This document shows positions 1 through 8,946 of a DNA stretch of 64,000 bases, piece by piece. Origin of the DNA: Mycolicibacterium fortuitum subsp. fortuitum (GTDB lineage: Bacteria > Actinomycetota > Actinomycetes > Mycobacteriales > Mycobacteriaceae); contig NZ_AP025518.1 of assembly GCF_022179545.1 (NCBI RefSeq), positions 1,736,001 through 1,800,000 of the forward strand, given 5' to 3'. The translations under genes and the position numbers were made by a program. The notes under the pieces are model-generated. The model ran no database searches, had not been told where the DNA came from, and saw nothing but the letters and a program-made list of their open reading frames with translations. The first letter of the stretch is position 1. Each line of letters opens with the position of its first letter.

Positions 1-27
1 CTTCAAACCCGGTAGAAGGCAGTCCTG

Positions 28-2394
28 TCAGCTCGTTTGGCCGGAGCGGCGCCGTAAGGGTTCCCGCCCGGGTGGCTGCGGAGGCGGTGGCAGCAGCGGC
101 TGGCGGGGAACCACGGCGACGGTGGTCGGCTCCTGGGTGGTGAGCACGATCTCCTCTCCGGCGTGACGGATGGCCAGAGTTCCGTCCGGCCCGTCGCGCA
201 GGATGTAGGTTACATCGTGGTGGTTCGCTTCGACCGTGACCCGAAAATCCTTCCAGCGCAGCCGGAACCGCAGACACGATATGCCTTCGGGCAGATGCGG
301 GTCGAGATACAGCATCCCCTCGTCATCGCGTAGCCCGCCGAAGCCGCCCACCAGTGCCGTCCACGCACCGGCCAGCGAAGCCATGTGAAGGCCGTCTCGG
401 GTGTTGCGGTGCAGATCTCGCAGGTCGATCAGTGCGGCCTCGTAGGTGTAGTCGTGCGCGAGCTCCAGATGTCCCACCTCGGCACACATCACCGCTTGGG
501 TGCACGCCGACAATGACGAATCCCGAGTGGTCCGCCGTTCGTAATAGTCGACGTTGCGTGCCTTTTCTTCCGGGGTGAACGCGTGGCTCTGCCATTGCAT
601 GGCCAGCACCAGATCGGCCTGCTTGATCACCTGAGACGGATACAGCCGGACATATGGTTCGTGGAGCAACAGCGGGTAGGAGGTGTTGGCCGTGAAGTTC
701 CACTCGGCCAGCGTGGTGAACCCCGCGCACTGGGGATGCACGCCGAGTTCTTCGTCGTAGGGGATGTGGGCGGCAGCGGCAGCGTCACGCCAGGCCGCGG
801 TCTCCTCAGTGGTCACACCCAACGCGTAGGACGCATCGGGATGACGGGTGCACGCGTCGGCGGCCACCCGAAGGTTGTGTGCGGCCATCAGGTTGGTGAA
901 AACGTTGTCGCGTACCACCGCGGTGTACTCATCCGGGCCGGTCACGCCGTCCAGGTGCCAGATCCCATGGCGATCGTGGTGACCCAGTGACATCCACAGT
1001 CGCGCGGTGTCCACCAGGACTTCGAGCCCGCACTCCTGCTCAAGCGAATCGTCACCGGTGACGATGCGATAGCGCTCGAACGCCGCGGCGATGTCGGCAT
1101 TGATGTGCCATGCCGCTGTACCCGCGGGCCAGTAGGCCGAACATTCCTCACCGCGGATCGTTCGCCACGGGAAACTGGCGCCCTTCAGATCGAGCAGCGT
1201 CGCGCGTTCGCGGGCCAGTTCCAGGGTGGAGGCCCGCCATCGCAGCGCATCGGCAGCTGCCTGCGGCTTGGTGTACGTCAGTACCGGCAGCACGAAACCC
1301 TCGGTATCCCAGAACGAATGGCCGTCGTAGCCGGTTCCGGTCAGGCCCTTGCCCGCGATGGCACGTCGCTCGGCCCGCGCGCTGGCCTGCAACACGTGGA
1401 ACAGCCCGAAGCGCACCGCCTGCTGGCTGTCGGGGTCGCCCTCGACTTCGACGTCGGCGCAGTCCCAGAACTCGTCGAGATACGCGCGCTGCGAGTCGAG
1501 CAGCCCCTGCCACCCGCTGTAGCGGGCGCCCGTGATGGCCGCGGCGGCCTGGTCGCGCAGCGCCGGACGTGAGCGCAGGCTTGACCATCCGTAGCCGAGG
1601 TATTTGACGATTCGCAGCTTCTGGCCCGGCCGCAGTCCGCAGATGACGGTGGTGCGGGCCAGATCTTCCCAGGATTCGGTGCTGACCTCGACGCGGCCGG
1701 GCACGTCGACGTCGTGGTCCATCGCGGCCGCCATCATCAAGCCGCTGCCGATCGTGCGGTGCACCAGCAGCGCACCGTGGTCGGTGTTCTCGTGGTGCAC
1801 GGCATGCAGTGGATGTTTGAGCACTGCCGAGACCCGGGGATCGTCGGAGGTCTCCGGTTGGTCCTCATTGGTGACGAGTTCGGATTGGACTGTCACGCGG
1901 ACGAATTCGTCGATCGCTTCGACGACGTATTCGATGGCTGCGACTCCGCGGTGCGCGAACGACACGAGCCGGGTGGAATCCACCTTGACCTGTTTTCCGG
2001 CCGGGGACCGCCAATGGGCATGACGCTTGAGAGTGCCTGCGCGCAGATCCAGCGTGCGCTCGTGGTCGAGCAGGTCGCCGTAGCGCACGTCGAAGGGTTC
2101 GTCGTCGACCAGCAGTCGCATGACCTTGCCGTTGGTGACGTCGACGACCGTCTGTCCGGCCTCGGGGTAACCGAACCCGGCTTCGGCGTAGGGGAGTGGG
2201 CGCACCTCGAAGAAGCCGGCCAGGTAGGTGCCCGGCAATCCGAACGGCTCGCCCTCATCGAGATTGCCGCGCAATCCGATATGACCGTTGGACAGCGCGA
2301 AAAGTGATTCGGACTGCGCCAGCAGGTTCAGATCCAGACGGGTTTCGCGCACCTGCCACGGTTCCACCGGATATGCCTCGTGGGTGATCATCAT
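28..2394 (-). CDS. GH65 family glycoside phosphorylase (Rv3401-like)
   Basis: Predicted inverting disaccharide phosphorylase: it would use phosphate to split an alpha-glucoside (maltose, trehalose or kojibiose type) into beta-glucose 1-phosphate and a sugar, in the cytosol. At 788 residues it has the normal family length: N-terminal beta-sandwich about 10-260, helical barrel about 320-700, C-terminal beta domain. Seen directly: candidate general acid E489 in GVTGPDEYT, the conserved KQAD of VIKQADLVLAM, and the RRTTRDSS loop typical of phosphate binding. The ATG lies 4 nt after the stop of the HAD gene at 2399, so the two are one operon. The HAD enzyme would convert beta-glucose 1-phosphate to glucose 6-phosphate. 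M. tuberculosis has the same pair (Rv3400-Rv3401). The acceptor sugar cannot be read from sequence. Confidence 0.88.
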   Translation of the reverse strand: MMITHEAYPVEPWQVRETRLDLNLLAQSESLFALSNGHIGLRGNLDEGEPFGLPGTYLAGFFEVRPLPYAEAGFGYPEAGQTVVDVTNGKVMRLLVDDEPFDVRYGDLLDHERTLDLRAGTLKRHAHWRSPAGKQVKVDSTRLVSFAHRGVAAIEYVVEAIDEFVRVTVQSELVTNEDQPETSDDPRVSAVLKHPLHAVHHENTDHGALLVHRTIGSGLMMAAAMDHDVDVPGRVEVSTESWEDLARTTVICGLRPGQKLRIVKYLGYGWSSLRSRPALRDQAAAAITGARYSGWQGLLDSQRAYLDEFWDCADVEVEGDPDSQQAVRFGLFHVLQASARAERRAIAGKGLTGTGYDGHSFWDTEGFVLPVLTYTKPQAAADALRWRASTLELARERATLLDLKGASFPWRTIRGEECSAYWPAGTAAWHINADIAAAFERYRIVTGDDSLEQECGLEVLVDTARLWMSLGHHDRHGIWHLDGVTGPDEYTAVVRDNVFTNLMAAHNLRVAADACTRHPDASYALGVTTEETAAWRDAAAAAHIPYDEELGVHPQCAGFTTLAEWNFTANTSYPLLLHEPYVRLYPSQVIKQADLVLAMQWQSHAFTPEEKARNVDYYERRTTRDSSLSACTQAVMCAEVGHLELAHDYTYEAALIDLRDLHRNTRDGLHMASLAGAWTALVGGFGGLRDDEGMLYLDPHLPEGISCLRFRLRWKDFRVTVEANHHDVTYILRDGPDGTLAIRHAGEEIVLTTQEPTTVAVVPRQPLLPPPPQPPGREPLRRRSGQTS

Positions 2395-2398
2395 GGCG

Positions 2399-3133
2399 CT
2401 ACATCAACTCCGCCAGGTCGGTGACCACGGTGTCGGCGCCGTCGTGGCGAAGCTGCGCGGCCTGTCCTACCCGGTCCACGCCCACCACGAAACCGAACTT
2501 CCCGGCCCGGCCGGCGGCCACCCCGGCCAGCGCGTCCTCGAAGACCGCGGCGTGCGCGGGTGCGACGCCGAGTAGTTCGGCAGCGCGCAGGAAACTGTCG
2601 GGGGCCGGCTTGCCCTGGATGTTCTCCCGCCGCATGGTCACCCCGTCCACCCGCTGCTCGATGAATGTGTCCAGTCCGGTGATCTTGAGCACCTCCTCGG
2701 TGTTGGCGCTGGATGACACCACGGCGCGGCGCAGCCCAGCCTGGCTCACGGCCTGCAGATACCTACGCGATCCAGGGAAGACGTGGACACCTTCGGTCTG
2801 CAGGGTCGTGTGGAACATCGCGTTCTTCCGATTGCTGAGTCCTTCGATGGTGTCGGCCTCGGCGGGGTCGTCCGGTGTGCCTTCGGGGAGGTGGATGCCG
2901 CGACTGACCAGAAAGGACCGGACGCCGTCCTCACGGCGCTTGCCATCGACGTAGTTCAGGTAGTCGGCGTCGATGTCGAATGCGACGAACGGTTCACCCG
3001 TGCGTTCGGCCCGATGTCGCAAATAGTCGTCGAACATGGCCTTCCAGGCCTTCTTGTGGACGCTCGCGGTATCGGTCAGCACTCCATCGAGATCGAACAG
3101 GCACGCGGTGATCTGCTCGGGCAGGCCCAGCAC
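2399..3133 (-). CDS. beta-phosphoglucomutase family HAD hydrolase (Rv3400-like)
   Basis: HAD-superfamily enzyme of the beta-phosphoglucomutase group, expected to interconvert beta-glucose 1-phosphate and glucose 6-phosphate. Motif I is FDLDGVLTD close to the N-terminus (nucleophile and acid/base Asp), motif II is VVSSSAN, motif III the Lys of GKPAPD, and motif [11 protein letters not shown] place the start at the GTG at 3133 because GAGG lies 5 nt upstream and the family begins just before the VLGLPE segment. The frame stays open to a TTG at 3220, giving 273 residues, so a longer N-terminus is possible. It is first in a two-gene operon with the GH65 phosphorylase, which would supply its substrate. 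Confidence 0.82.
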   Translation of the reverse strand: MLGLPEQITACLFDLDGVLTDTASVHKKAWKAMFDDYLRHRAERTGEPFVAFDIDADYLNYVDGKRREDGVRSFLVSRGIHLPEGTPDDPAEADTIEGLSNRKNAMFHTTLQTEGVHVFPGSRRYLQAVSQAGLRRAVVSSSANTEEVLKITGLDTFIEQRVDGVTMRRENIQGKPAPDSFLRAAELLGVAPAHAAVFEDALAGVAAGRAGKFGFVVGVDRVGQAAQLRHDGADTVVTDLAELM

Positions 3134-3257
3134 AGCGTCCTCGCTTTCGCCGACGTCTTCTCCATCATGCTTAGTCGCCGCGCAAGGGTTGGGTTTAAAC
3201 ACGCTCCTGGTAGCAACCAACTATTCCGGCACCTCGGGCACACGCTGACCAGGCCAC

Positions 3258-3263
3258 TAGACT
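3258..3263 (+). promoter_or_regulatory. -10 element of guaA, predicted leaderless
   Basis: TAGACT fits the mycobacterial -10 pattern TANNNT. It ends exactly 7 nt before the guaA GTG, so transcription would begin on the start codon. No Shine-Dalgarno sequence precedes the GTG. The leaderless reading is inferred. Confidence 0.5.
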
Positions 3264-3269
3264 GTTGCG

Positions 3270-4829
3270 GTGACATCTGCATCTCCCCGTCCTGTCCTCG
3301 TCGTCGACTTCGGCGCTCAGTACGCACAGCTGATCGCTCGCCGGGTCCGTGAGGCGCGGGTGTTTTCCGAGGTCATCCCGCATACCGCCACGGTCGAGGA
3401 GATCAAGGCCAAGGATCCGCAGGCCATCGTGCTCTCGGGCGGTCCGGCCAGTGTCTACGCCGACGGCGCCCCGTCACTGGACCCCGCGCTGTTCGATCTC
3501 GACGTCCCCGTGTTCGGCATCTGCTACGGCTTCCAGGCCATGGCCCAGGCGCTCGGCGGCACCGTCGAACACACCGGGACCAGCGAGTACGGGCGCACCG
3601 AGCTGCGCGTTGCCGGTGGTGACCTGCACGCTGAACTGCCCGAGACCCAGCCGGTGTGGATGAGCCACGGCGATGCCGTCACCGCCGCACCCGACGGGTT
3701 CAACGTGATCGCCTCCAGCGCCGGAGCCCCCGTCGCCGGTTTCGAGAACCGGGCGCGTCGCCTGGCCGGCGTGCAGTACCACCCGGAGGTGCTGCACTCC
3801 CCGCACGGCCAGCAGGTGCTGAGCCGGTTCCTGCACGAGTTCGCCGGCATCGGCGCGACGTGGACGGCCGCCAACATCGCCGAGCAGCTGATCGAGGCGG
3901 TCCGCGCCCAGATCGGCGACGGCCGGGCCATCTGCGCACTGTCCGGCGGCGTCGACTCCGCCGTGGCCGCCGCGCTGGTGCAGCGCGCCATCGGCGATCG
4001 GCTGACCTGTGTGTTCGTCGACCACGGCCTGCTGCGAGCCGGGGAGCGGGCGCAGGTCGAGCGTGACTTCGTCGCCGCGACCGGGGCCAAGCTGGTGACC
4101 CTCGACGTCGCCGACCGTTTCCTTGAGGCGCTGACCGGGGTGACCAATCCCGAGGGCAAGCGCAAGATCATCGGCCGCGAGTTCATCCGGGCGTTCGAGC
4201 GCGTGGTGCGCGACACCCTGGGTGCCAGCGAGGGCGAGATCGAATATCTGGTGCAGGGCACGCTGTACCCCGACGTCGTGGAATCCGGTGGCGGCGCGGG
4301 CACGGCCAACATCAAGAGCCATCACAACGTCGGCGGCCTGCCCGACGATCTGAAGTTCAAGCTCGTCGAGCCGCTGCGGCTGCTGTTCAAGGACGAGGTG
4401 CGTGCGGTGGGCCGGGAGCTCGGCCTACCTGAGGAAATCGTTGCCCGCCAACCCTTCCCGGGCCCCGGATTGGGTATCCGCATCGTCGGAGAGGTGACGG
4501 CCGACCGGTTGGACACCTTGCGTCGCGCCGACGCGATCGCCCGCGAGGAACTGACCGCGGCTGGTTTGGATCAGCAGATCTGGCAGTGCCCGGTGGTGCT
4601 GTTGGCCGACGTGCGTTCGGTGGGCGTGCAGGGCGACGGGCGTACCTACGGCCACCCGATCGTGCTGCGGCCGGTCTCCAGTGAAGACGCCATGACGGCG
4701 GACTGGACTCGCGTGCCTTACGAAGTGCTGGAACGGATTTCGACCCGGATCACCAACGAGGTGCCCGAGGTCAACCGCGTGGTGCTGGATGTCACCAGCA
4801 AGCCGCCCGGCACCATCGAATGGGAGTGA
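3270..4829 (+). CDS. guaA: GMP synthase (glutamine-hydrolysing)
   Basis: Makes GMP from XMP, ATP and glutamine, the last step of guanine nucleotide synthesis; cytosolic. The 519-residue protein has a class I glutamine amidotransferase domain at about 8-200 with nucleophile C85 in FGICYGFQ and the His/Glu pair in YHPEV. The ATP pyrophosphatase domain has its P-loop SGGVDSA near residue 226, and the C-terminal dimerisation domain ends with the family-typical KPPGTIEWE. The GTG start agrees with the conserved N-terminus and with a -10 box placed for leaderless transcription. It ends flush against the convergent membrane-protein gene at 4830, with no space for a terminator between them. Confidence 0.98.
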   Translation: MTSASPRPVLVVDFGAQYAQLIARRVREARVFSEVIPHTATVEEIKAKDPQAIVLSGGPASVYADGAPSLDPALFDLDVPVFGICYGFQAMAQALGGTVEHTGTSEYGRTELRVAGGDLHAELPETQPVWMSHGDAVTAAPDGFNVIASSAGAPVAGFENRARRLAGVQYHPEVLHSPHGQQVLSRFLHEFAGIGATWTAANIAEQLIEAVRAQIGDGRAICALSGGVDSAVAAALVQRAIGDRLTCVFVDHGLLRAGERAQVERDFVAATGAKLVTLDVADRFLEALTGVTNPEGKRKIIGREFIRAFERVVRDTLGASEGEIEYLVQGTLYPDVVESGGGAGTANIKSHHNVGGLPDDLKFKLVEPLRLLFKDEVRAVGRELGLPEEIVARQPFPGPGLGIRIVGEVTADRLDTLRRADAIAREELTAAGLDQQIWQCPVVLLADVRSVGVQGDGRTYGHPIVLRPVSSEDAMTADWTRVPYEVLERISTRITNEVPEVNRVVLDVTSKPPGTIEWE

Positions 4830-6635
4830 TCAGCGGGGCGGGTCTGAACGCCAACGGAAACTGTTGACGTACTTGCCCATATCCAGCGCGAGATCGAGAT
4901 TGGCGCCCGAGGGTTTGCCCGAGCCGAATCCCGGACCGTATTCGTGGTACGGGCCTGTCGCCACAGCGATGAGTGCCAGGTCGTTCTTGACCGCGGTGAG
5001 TATGACGACCCGCATCCGCATGTAATTGCCGGTGGTGTTTTGCGGCCAACTGTCGACCACCATGCCGTATCCCGGTTGATACCCGACCATGGCATTCGGA
5101 ATCTCGTAGTCCATCTCGGTGTCCGCGTAGGTTTCGGCGACCAGAGACTCGGCGATTTCCTTTGGGGTCTGCCCGTTTGCGGCTCTACCGATCAGTTGCA
5201 TGGTGCCGCCGTCTCCCGCGAGGAAATCTGCTGTCACTCCGTCGTCGGCAGTGCTGACCGCATAGGCCGCGCCGCTGCTGGGATAGGACACCGAGAACGC
5301 ACCGTCCGGGGCAGTGAAGCGGGGATTCGTCGCTACCGGATCCGTGGTCGGCGGACGGCCGCAGTCCGGTGGGCATATGTACCGTGCGGGTGGATTGCTC
5401 ACCACGGCCGACACCACGACGAGTGCGACCGTCAGCACCGTGACGCCGGAACCCCACATCATCAATCGGGCAGGGCCGGCACGAGGGGCGGCCCGCTGCA
5501 ATGCGCGGATCGCCACACCGCAACGCGGACAGAAGGCCATATCCCCGACGGTGTGATCGCACTGCGGGCATTGCCGCGGTTCGTCGGTGCGGGTGCTGCC
5601 GCGCGGTCCGTGCAGCAAGGCGATCTGCAGACCGACTCTCAACGCCAGCAAGACCAGCACCGCGACGATCAAATGCACTGCCAGCACGAATATCTCAGGG
5701 ATGGGTGCGACATCGGTCAGGCCGAGAGCCATAAAACAGACGGGGACAGCGGAGACCGTCAGTGCCGATGCTGGGCGAACATGCGCGGGCCACAACACCA
5801 CCCCGACGAGAGCTCCGGCAGCCGCGGCCGTCAAAGGCACCGCCACCGCCTGAATGCCGGCCTGGACCAACAGTCCGCTCAAGGGCCGGTCGTGATCCAC
5901 CAACCCGTCGTCGAGTTGGGGCGCCAGCCGGCTCAATGTGGCTGCCGCACCGAAGGTGAGGGCCCCGATGGCGCCGATCACAAAGCCATCCAACGGTTCT
6001 CGTGTGCGCGGCCCGAACAGGCGGATCGCCACCACCGGTGCGAGCATCAACACCATGGCGCCGAGCGGAACACCGAGGCCGTCCCGCACGATCCGGAACT
6101 CCGGCACGTCGACACCCATCGGCATGTCATACTCGCGCGCCACGGCGGTTCCGGTCAGCAGCGTCCAACCCGCACCCAAAGCCGCACCCAGGACACCGGT
6201 CAGCAGCAGCATCCGCGCTGGAAGGTGCTGAAGGGCAGCGGTTTCACGGAGATAACTGACGAACAGCAGTGGCAAGCCGAACGCGGCCAGCGCGGTGATC
6301 GCTGCGGGCACCCGCAACAGTGTGCAGGCGAGCACCGCGACCGCCAGCGCTGCTATTCCCAGACGGTAGGGCGTGCGGGACCGGTGCGGAAGTGCCGGGA
6401 ACAGTGAGCTGACCACCGACGGCAGGAAAAGATGTTCGCGTCCCGCACAGTACGCCTGCGGCCGTAACCACCTCGATCCAGAGCGTTGTGGGTCCAGGTA
6501 GCTGCCGCACACTCCGCAGAATGTGCCGGCCGGCACCTCGGCGCGGCATACCCGGCACACCCGCCATTCGATGACGGGTGCCGGGCTCTCTGGACCCGTC
6601 CCGGCGCTATTGCCTATGAGGGCTGCCGATGCCAT
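4830..6635 (-). CDS. zinc-ribbon polytopic membrane protein with exported C-terminal domain (fused form)
   Basis: Function unknown. In order: a zinc ribbon (C27, C30, C40, C43); a membrane region at about 90-340 with hydrophobic segments near 92-110, 112-128, 142-162, 190-206, 216-234, 265-283, 290-308 and 312-340; a second zinc ribbon (C356, C359, C369, C372); one more membrane segment at about 393-413; then an extracytoplasmic domain beginning with the CPPDCGRPP motif and ending in YVNSFRWR. It is a full-length paralogue of the two adjacent genes at 7738-8946 and 7022-7741, which carry the same parts as separate chains. Its ATG lies inside the 3' end of the preceding lipoprotein gene (29 nt overlap in another frame), which suggests co-transcription. 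Possible roles are envelope sensing or scaffolding; none is shown. Confidence 0.75.
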   Translation of the reverse strand: MASAALIGNSAGTGPESPAPVIEWRVCRVCRAEVPAGTFCGVCGSYLDPQRSGSRWLRPQAYCAGREHLFLPSVVSSLFPALPHRSRTPYRLGIAALAVAVLACTLLRVPAAITALAAFGLPLLFVSYLRETAALQHLPARMLLLTGVLGAALGAGWTLLTGTAVAREYDMPMGVDVPEFRIVRDGLGVPLGAMVLMLAPVVAIRLFGPRTREPLDGFVIGAIGALTFGAAATLSRLAPQLDDGLVDHDRPLSGLLVQAGIQAVAVPLTAAAAGALVGVVLWPAHVRPASALTVSAVPVCFMALGLTDVAPIPEIFVLAVHLIVAVLVLLALRVGLQIALLHGPRGSTRTDEPRQCPQCDHTVGDMAFCPRCGVAIRALQRAAPRAGPARLMMWGSGVTVLTVALVVVSAVVSNPPARYICPPDCGRPPTTDPVATNPRFTAPDGAFSVSYPSSGAAYAVSTADDGVTADFLAGDGGTMQLIGRAANGQTPKEIAESLVAETYADTEMDYEIPNAMVGYQPGYGMVVDSWPQNTTGNYMRMRVVILTAVKNDLALIAVATGPYHEYGPGFGSGKPSGANLDLALDMGKYVNSFRWRSDPPR

Positions 6636-6891
6636 GACGCCCGGTGGGGGGCGCCGGCGGTTCTATGTGGGTGGGCGTGAAGCTGTTGGCGCCACCGGGG
6701 GCGACCTGCTTCTCGGTGGGAGCCGCAGGGGGCGGGGCCGACGGCGTCGTGGTCGTCGTGGTGGTGGTGGATGGCGTGGTGGTCTCTGGTGCCTTCTCGC
6801 CGGTACCGCAAGCGCTGAGCCCGACCATCCCGATGATCGCGGCGGAGGCTGCGGCAGCTGCGAGGCGACGAGTTGATCGACGTGACCTCAT
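6607..6891 (-). CDS. small Thr/Pro-rich lipoprotein (copy 1)
   Basis: 94-residue predicted lipoprotein. The Arg-rich N-terminus and hydrophobic stretch end in a lipobox, VGLSAC, with lipidation expected on C28. The mature part has an uninterrupted run of threonines, then Pro-rich sequence and a short conserved PTEK element. It is paralogous to the lipoproteins at 10594 and 11068: same layout, Cys-Gly-Thr after the lipobox, and the same CCTCACTGTCCCCC block just upstream on the plus strand, part of which reads as the ribosome binding site. It precedes the fused zinc-ribbon membrane protein just as copy 2 precedes the protease/split-protein operon. The Thr/Pro tract may be a cell-wall-spanning or glycosylated stalk (inference). 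Confidence 0.7.
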   Translation of the reverse strand: MRSRRSTRRLAAAAASAAIIGMVGLSACGTGEKAPETTTPSTTTTTTTTPSAPPPAAPTEKQVAPGGANSFTPTHIEPPAPPTGRHGIGSPHRQ

Positions 6892-7021
6892 GATTAGTCC
6901 TCACTGTCCCCCGCGGACGAACAGGTACGGCCCCGGAAGCGGCCTGCCAGCAAACTCTAGCCCAGTGCAGTCCGGCGTGGGCGTCAATTGTGGGATTCCG
7001 CGCGGAGGCCAGCCGGCCGGG

Positions 7022-7741
7022 TCAGCGGTCAGGATCTCCGCGCCACCGGAAACTGTTGACGTATTTGCCCATGTCCAGGGCCAACTGCAGGTTGGCGCCC
7101 GAGGGTTTACTGGCTCCCGAGCCGGGGCCGAATTCCCGATACGGTCCGACAGCTGACGCGACGAGTGCGAGGTCGTTCTTCACCGCGACCAACACCAGCA
7201 CCCGCATCCGCATGTAGTTACTCGTCGCGCCCTGGGGCCAGTTGTCGGCGACCAGGCCGAATCCGGGGTGGTAACCGACCATGGCATTGGGAATGTTGTA
7301 GGCGGTCTTGGTATCCGGATAGGTCTTCTCGACCAGTGAATGGGCGATGTCCTCGGCACTGCGGCCATTCGCGGGCTCGCTGAACAGTTGCAGCATGCCG
7401 CCGTCACCGGCCTGGAATTCCGCTGTGACACCGGTCCGGCTCGTGGTGACCTTGTACGCCGACGACGCCACCGGGTAGGAAACCGAGAAGCTTCCGTCAG
7501 CCGCGGTGAACACCGGATTGATCGCCACGGGCTGACCGGTCGGGGGCCGCCCGCAGTCCGGTGGGCACATGTAGCGGGCCGGTGGCTCGCTCGTGGCATG
7601 TGAGACCCAGGCCAGGACGCCGGCAACCAGGGCGATGCCGGTCCCCAGAATCGCCAGCACTTTCAGGATCGAGGTCCCGCGAATGGCCCGGGTACGGCCC
7701 GTGGAGATGGGAACCGCATACCCCGGAAAGAACGTGCTCAC
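7022..7741 (-). CDS. membrane-anchored exported domain protein (C-terminal half of the split pair)
   Basis: 239 residues of unknown function. A short cytoplasmic N-terminus is followed by one transmembrane segment (about 27-48), then the CPPDCGRPP motif and an extracytoplasmic domain ending YVNSFRWR. It corresponds to residues of about 393-601 of the fused paralogue at 4830-6635. The GTG start overlaps the TGA of the upstream gene by 4 nt (GTGA), so translation is probably coupled and the two products probably work together. Many positions are shared with the fused copy, including IPNAMVGY and NYMRMRV. Confidence 0.72.
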   Translation of the reverse strand: MSTFFPGYAVPISTGRTRAIRGTSILKVLAILGTGIALVAGVLAWVSHATSEPPARYMCPPDCGRPPTGQPVAINPVFTAADGSFSVSYPVASSAYKVTTSRTGVTAEFQAGDGGMLQLFSEPANGRSAEDIAHSLVEKTYPDTKTAYNIPNAMVGYHPGFGLVADNWPQGATSNYMRMRVLVLVAVKNDLALVASAVGPYREFGPGSGASKPSGANLQLALDMGKYVNSFRWRGDPDR

Positions 7742-8946
7742 CCGGCATCGGGCCCCGAGTCACGCACCGGCCGGTGCTCGCGTCGCTCTTGTCTGGATGT
7801 GCGCGACGACGCATGGGTGGCTGCGCCGCAGTGCGGGCAGAACGACATGTCGGGCACGATATGGCCACAGCGGGCGCAGAAGATGGGTTGGTCGGAGGCG
7901 ATGTCGTCCTGTGCCTCGTGCAGCAGCGCCAGATGCAGACCGACCCTCAGCGCCAGCAATGCGATCACCGCCACGGCGAGGTGTACTGCCAACTGGATCC
8001 ATTGGGGAACGCGCGCGACATCGACCAGACCGAGCGAGCAATAGACGATCAACACCGCAAAGGCGCAGGAGAACATCACCAACCGGACGTAACCGACGTG
8101 TTTGTCGACCTTGGTGGCCGGGCGGGTGAACCACAGTGCCGCGCCGATCAACCCGCCGATGGCTGCTGCGGTCAGCGGCATGGCCACCCCGCGGATCCCG
8201 GCCTCGACGACAAGGCCCGAGATGGGCCGGTTTCGCGCCACCATGCCGGTGGTGAGCTGCGGTGCCAGCCGGGTCAGGGTGGCCGCCGCGGTGAAGGCCG
8301 TGGCACCGAGGGCGCCGATCATGAAGCCGTCCAACGACTCCCGGCTGGAGCGGTTGGTCAGCCGGACCACGACAGCGGGCACCAGCATCAGAACCGCACC
8401 GCCCAGCGGAATCCCCAAGCCGTTGCGCATGATCCGGAATCCGGTCACCCCTGCACCGAGTGGGACGCCGTAGGACCTGGCCATCATGTGCCCTGTGAGG
8501 AGCACCCATCCGATCCCCAGAACACTTCCCAGCACGATGGTGAGCGCCAGGTTGACACGGTGCAGATCGCGGAAGGCGTCGGACTCGTAGAGATAGATCA
8601 GGAACAGCAGCGGGAGCCCCAGTGCGGCCACCGCGATCAGGGCCGCGGGCAACCTCAGCACGGCGCACGCCACCAAGCCCGCCAGCAGGACCAGCATCGC
8701 GATACGGAACGGGGTGCGGGACTGGTGCGACAGATGGGGGAACAGTGAACTCGCGATCGACGGGCGCAGCAGGTGTTCGTCGGGGGCTACGCAGGATGCG
8801 CTCAGGCGCAACCACTCCGGGCCGTCACCTCGCTCCTTGTCGATCGGGACCCCGCACAGTCCGCAGTACTTGCCGTCGGGTACGTCGACTTTGCAGACCC
8901 GGCATTCGGTGGTCGGCACGTCGTTGTCGTCGGGTGTGTCGGTCAT
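7738..8946 (-). CDS. zinc-ribbon polytopic membrane protein (N-terminal part of the split pair)
   Basis: 402 residues. It starts with a zinc ribbon (C15, C18, C28, C31), continues with a multi-span membrane region at about 80-340, and ends with a second zinc ribbon (C357, C360, C370, C373) and a charged Arg-rich tail. It matches residues 1 to about 385 of the fused paralogue at 4830. The ATG overlaps the TGA of the S53 protease gene (ATGA), and its own stop overlaps the GTG of the next gene (GTGA), making a tightly coupled protease/membrane/exported-domain operon. Zinc ribbons on both ends of a membrane domain suggest protein-protein contacts in the cytoplasm. No enzymatic motif is visible. 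Confidence 0.75.
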   Translation of the reverse strand: MTDTPDDNDVPTTECRVCKVDVPDGKYCGLCGVPIDKERGDGPEWLRLSASCVAPDEHLLRPSIASSLFPHLSHQSRTPFRIAMLVLLAGLVACAVLRLPAALIAVAALGLPLLFLIYLYESDAFRDLHRVNLALTIVLGSVLGIGWVLLTGHMMARSYGVPLGAGVTGFRIMRNGLGIPLGGAVLMLVPAVVVRLTNRSSRESLDGFMIGALGATAFTAAATLTRLAPQLTTGMVARNRPISGLVVEAGIRGVAMPLTAAAIGGLIGAALWFTRPATKVDKHVGYVRLVMFSCAFAVLIVYCSLGLVDVARVPQWIQLAVHLAVAVIALLALRVGLHLALLHEAQDDIASDQPIFCARCGHIVPDMSFCPHCGAATHASSRTSRQERREHRPVRDSGPDAG

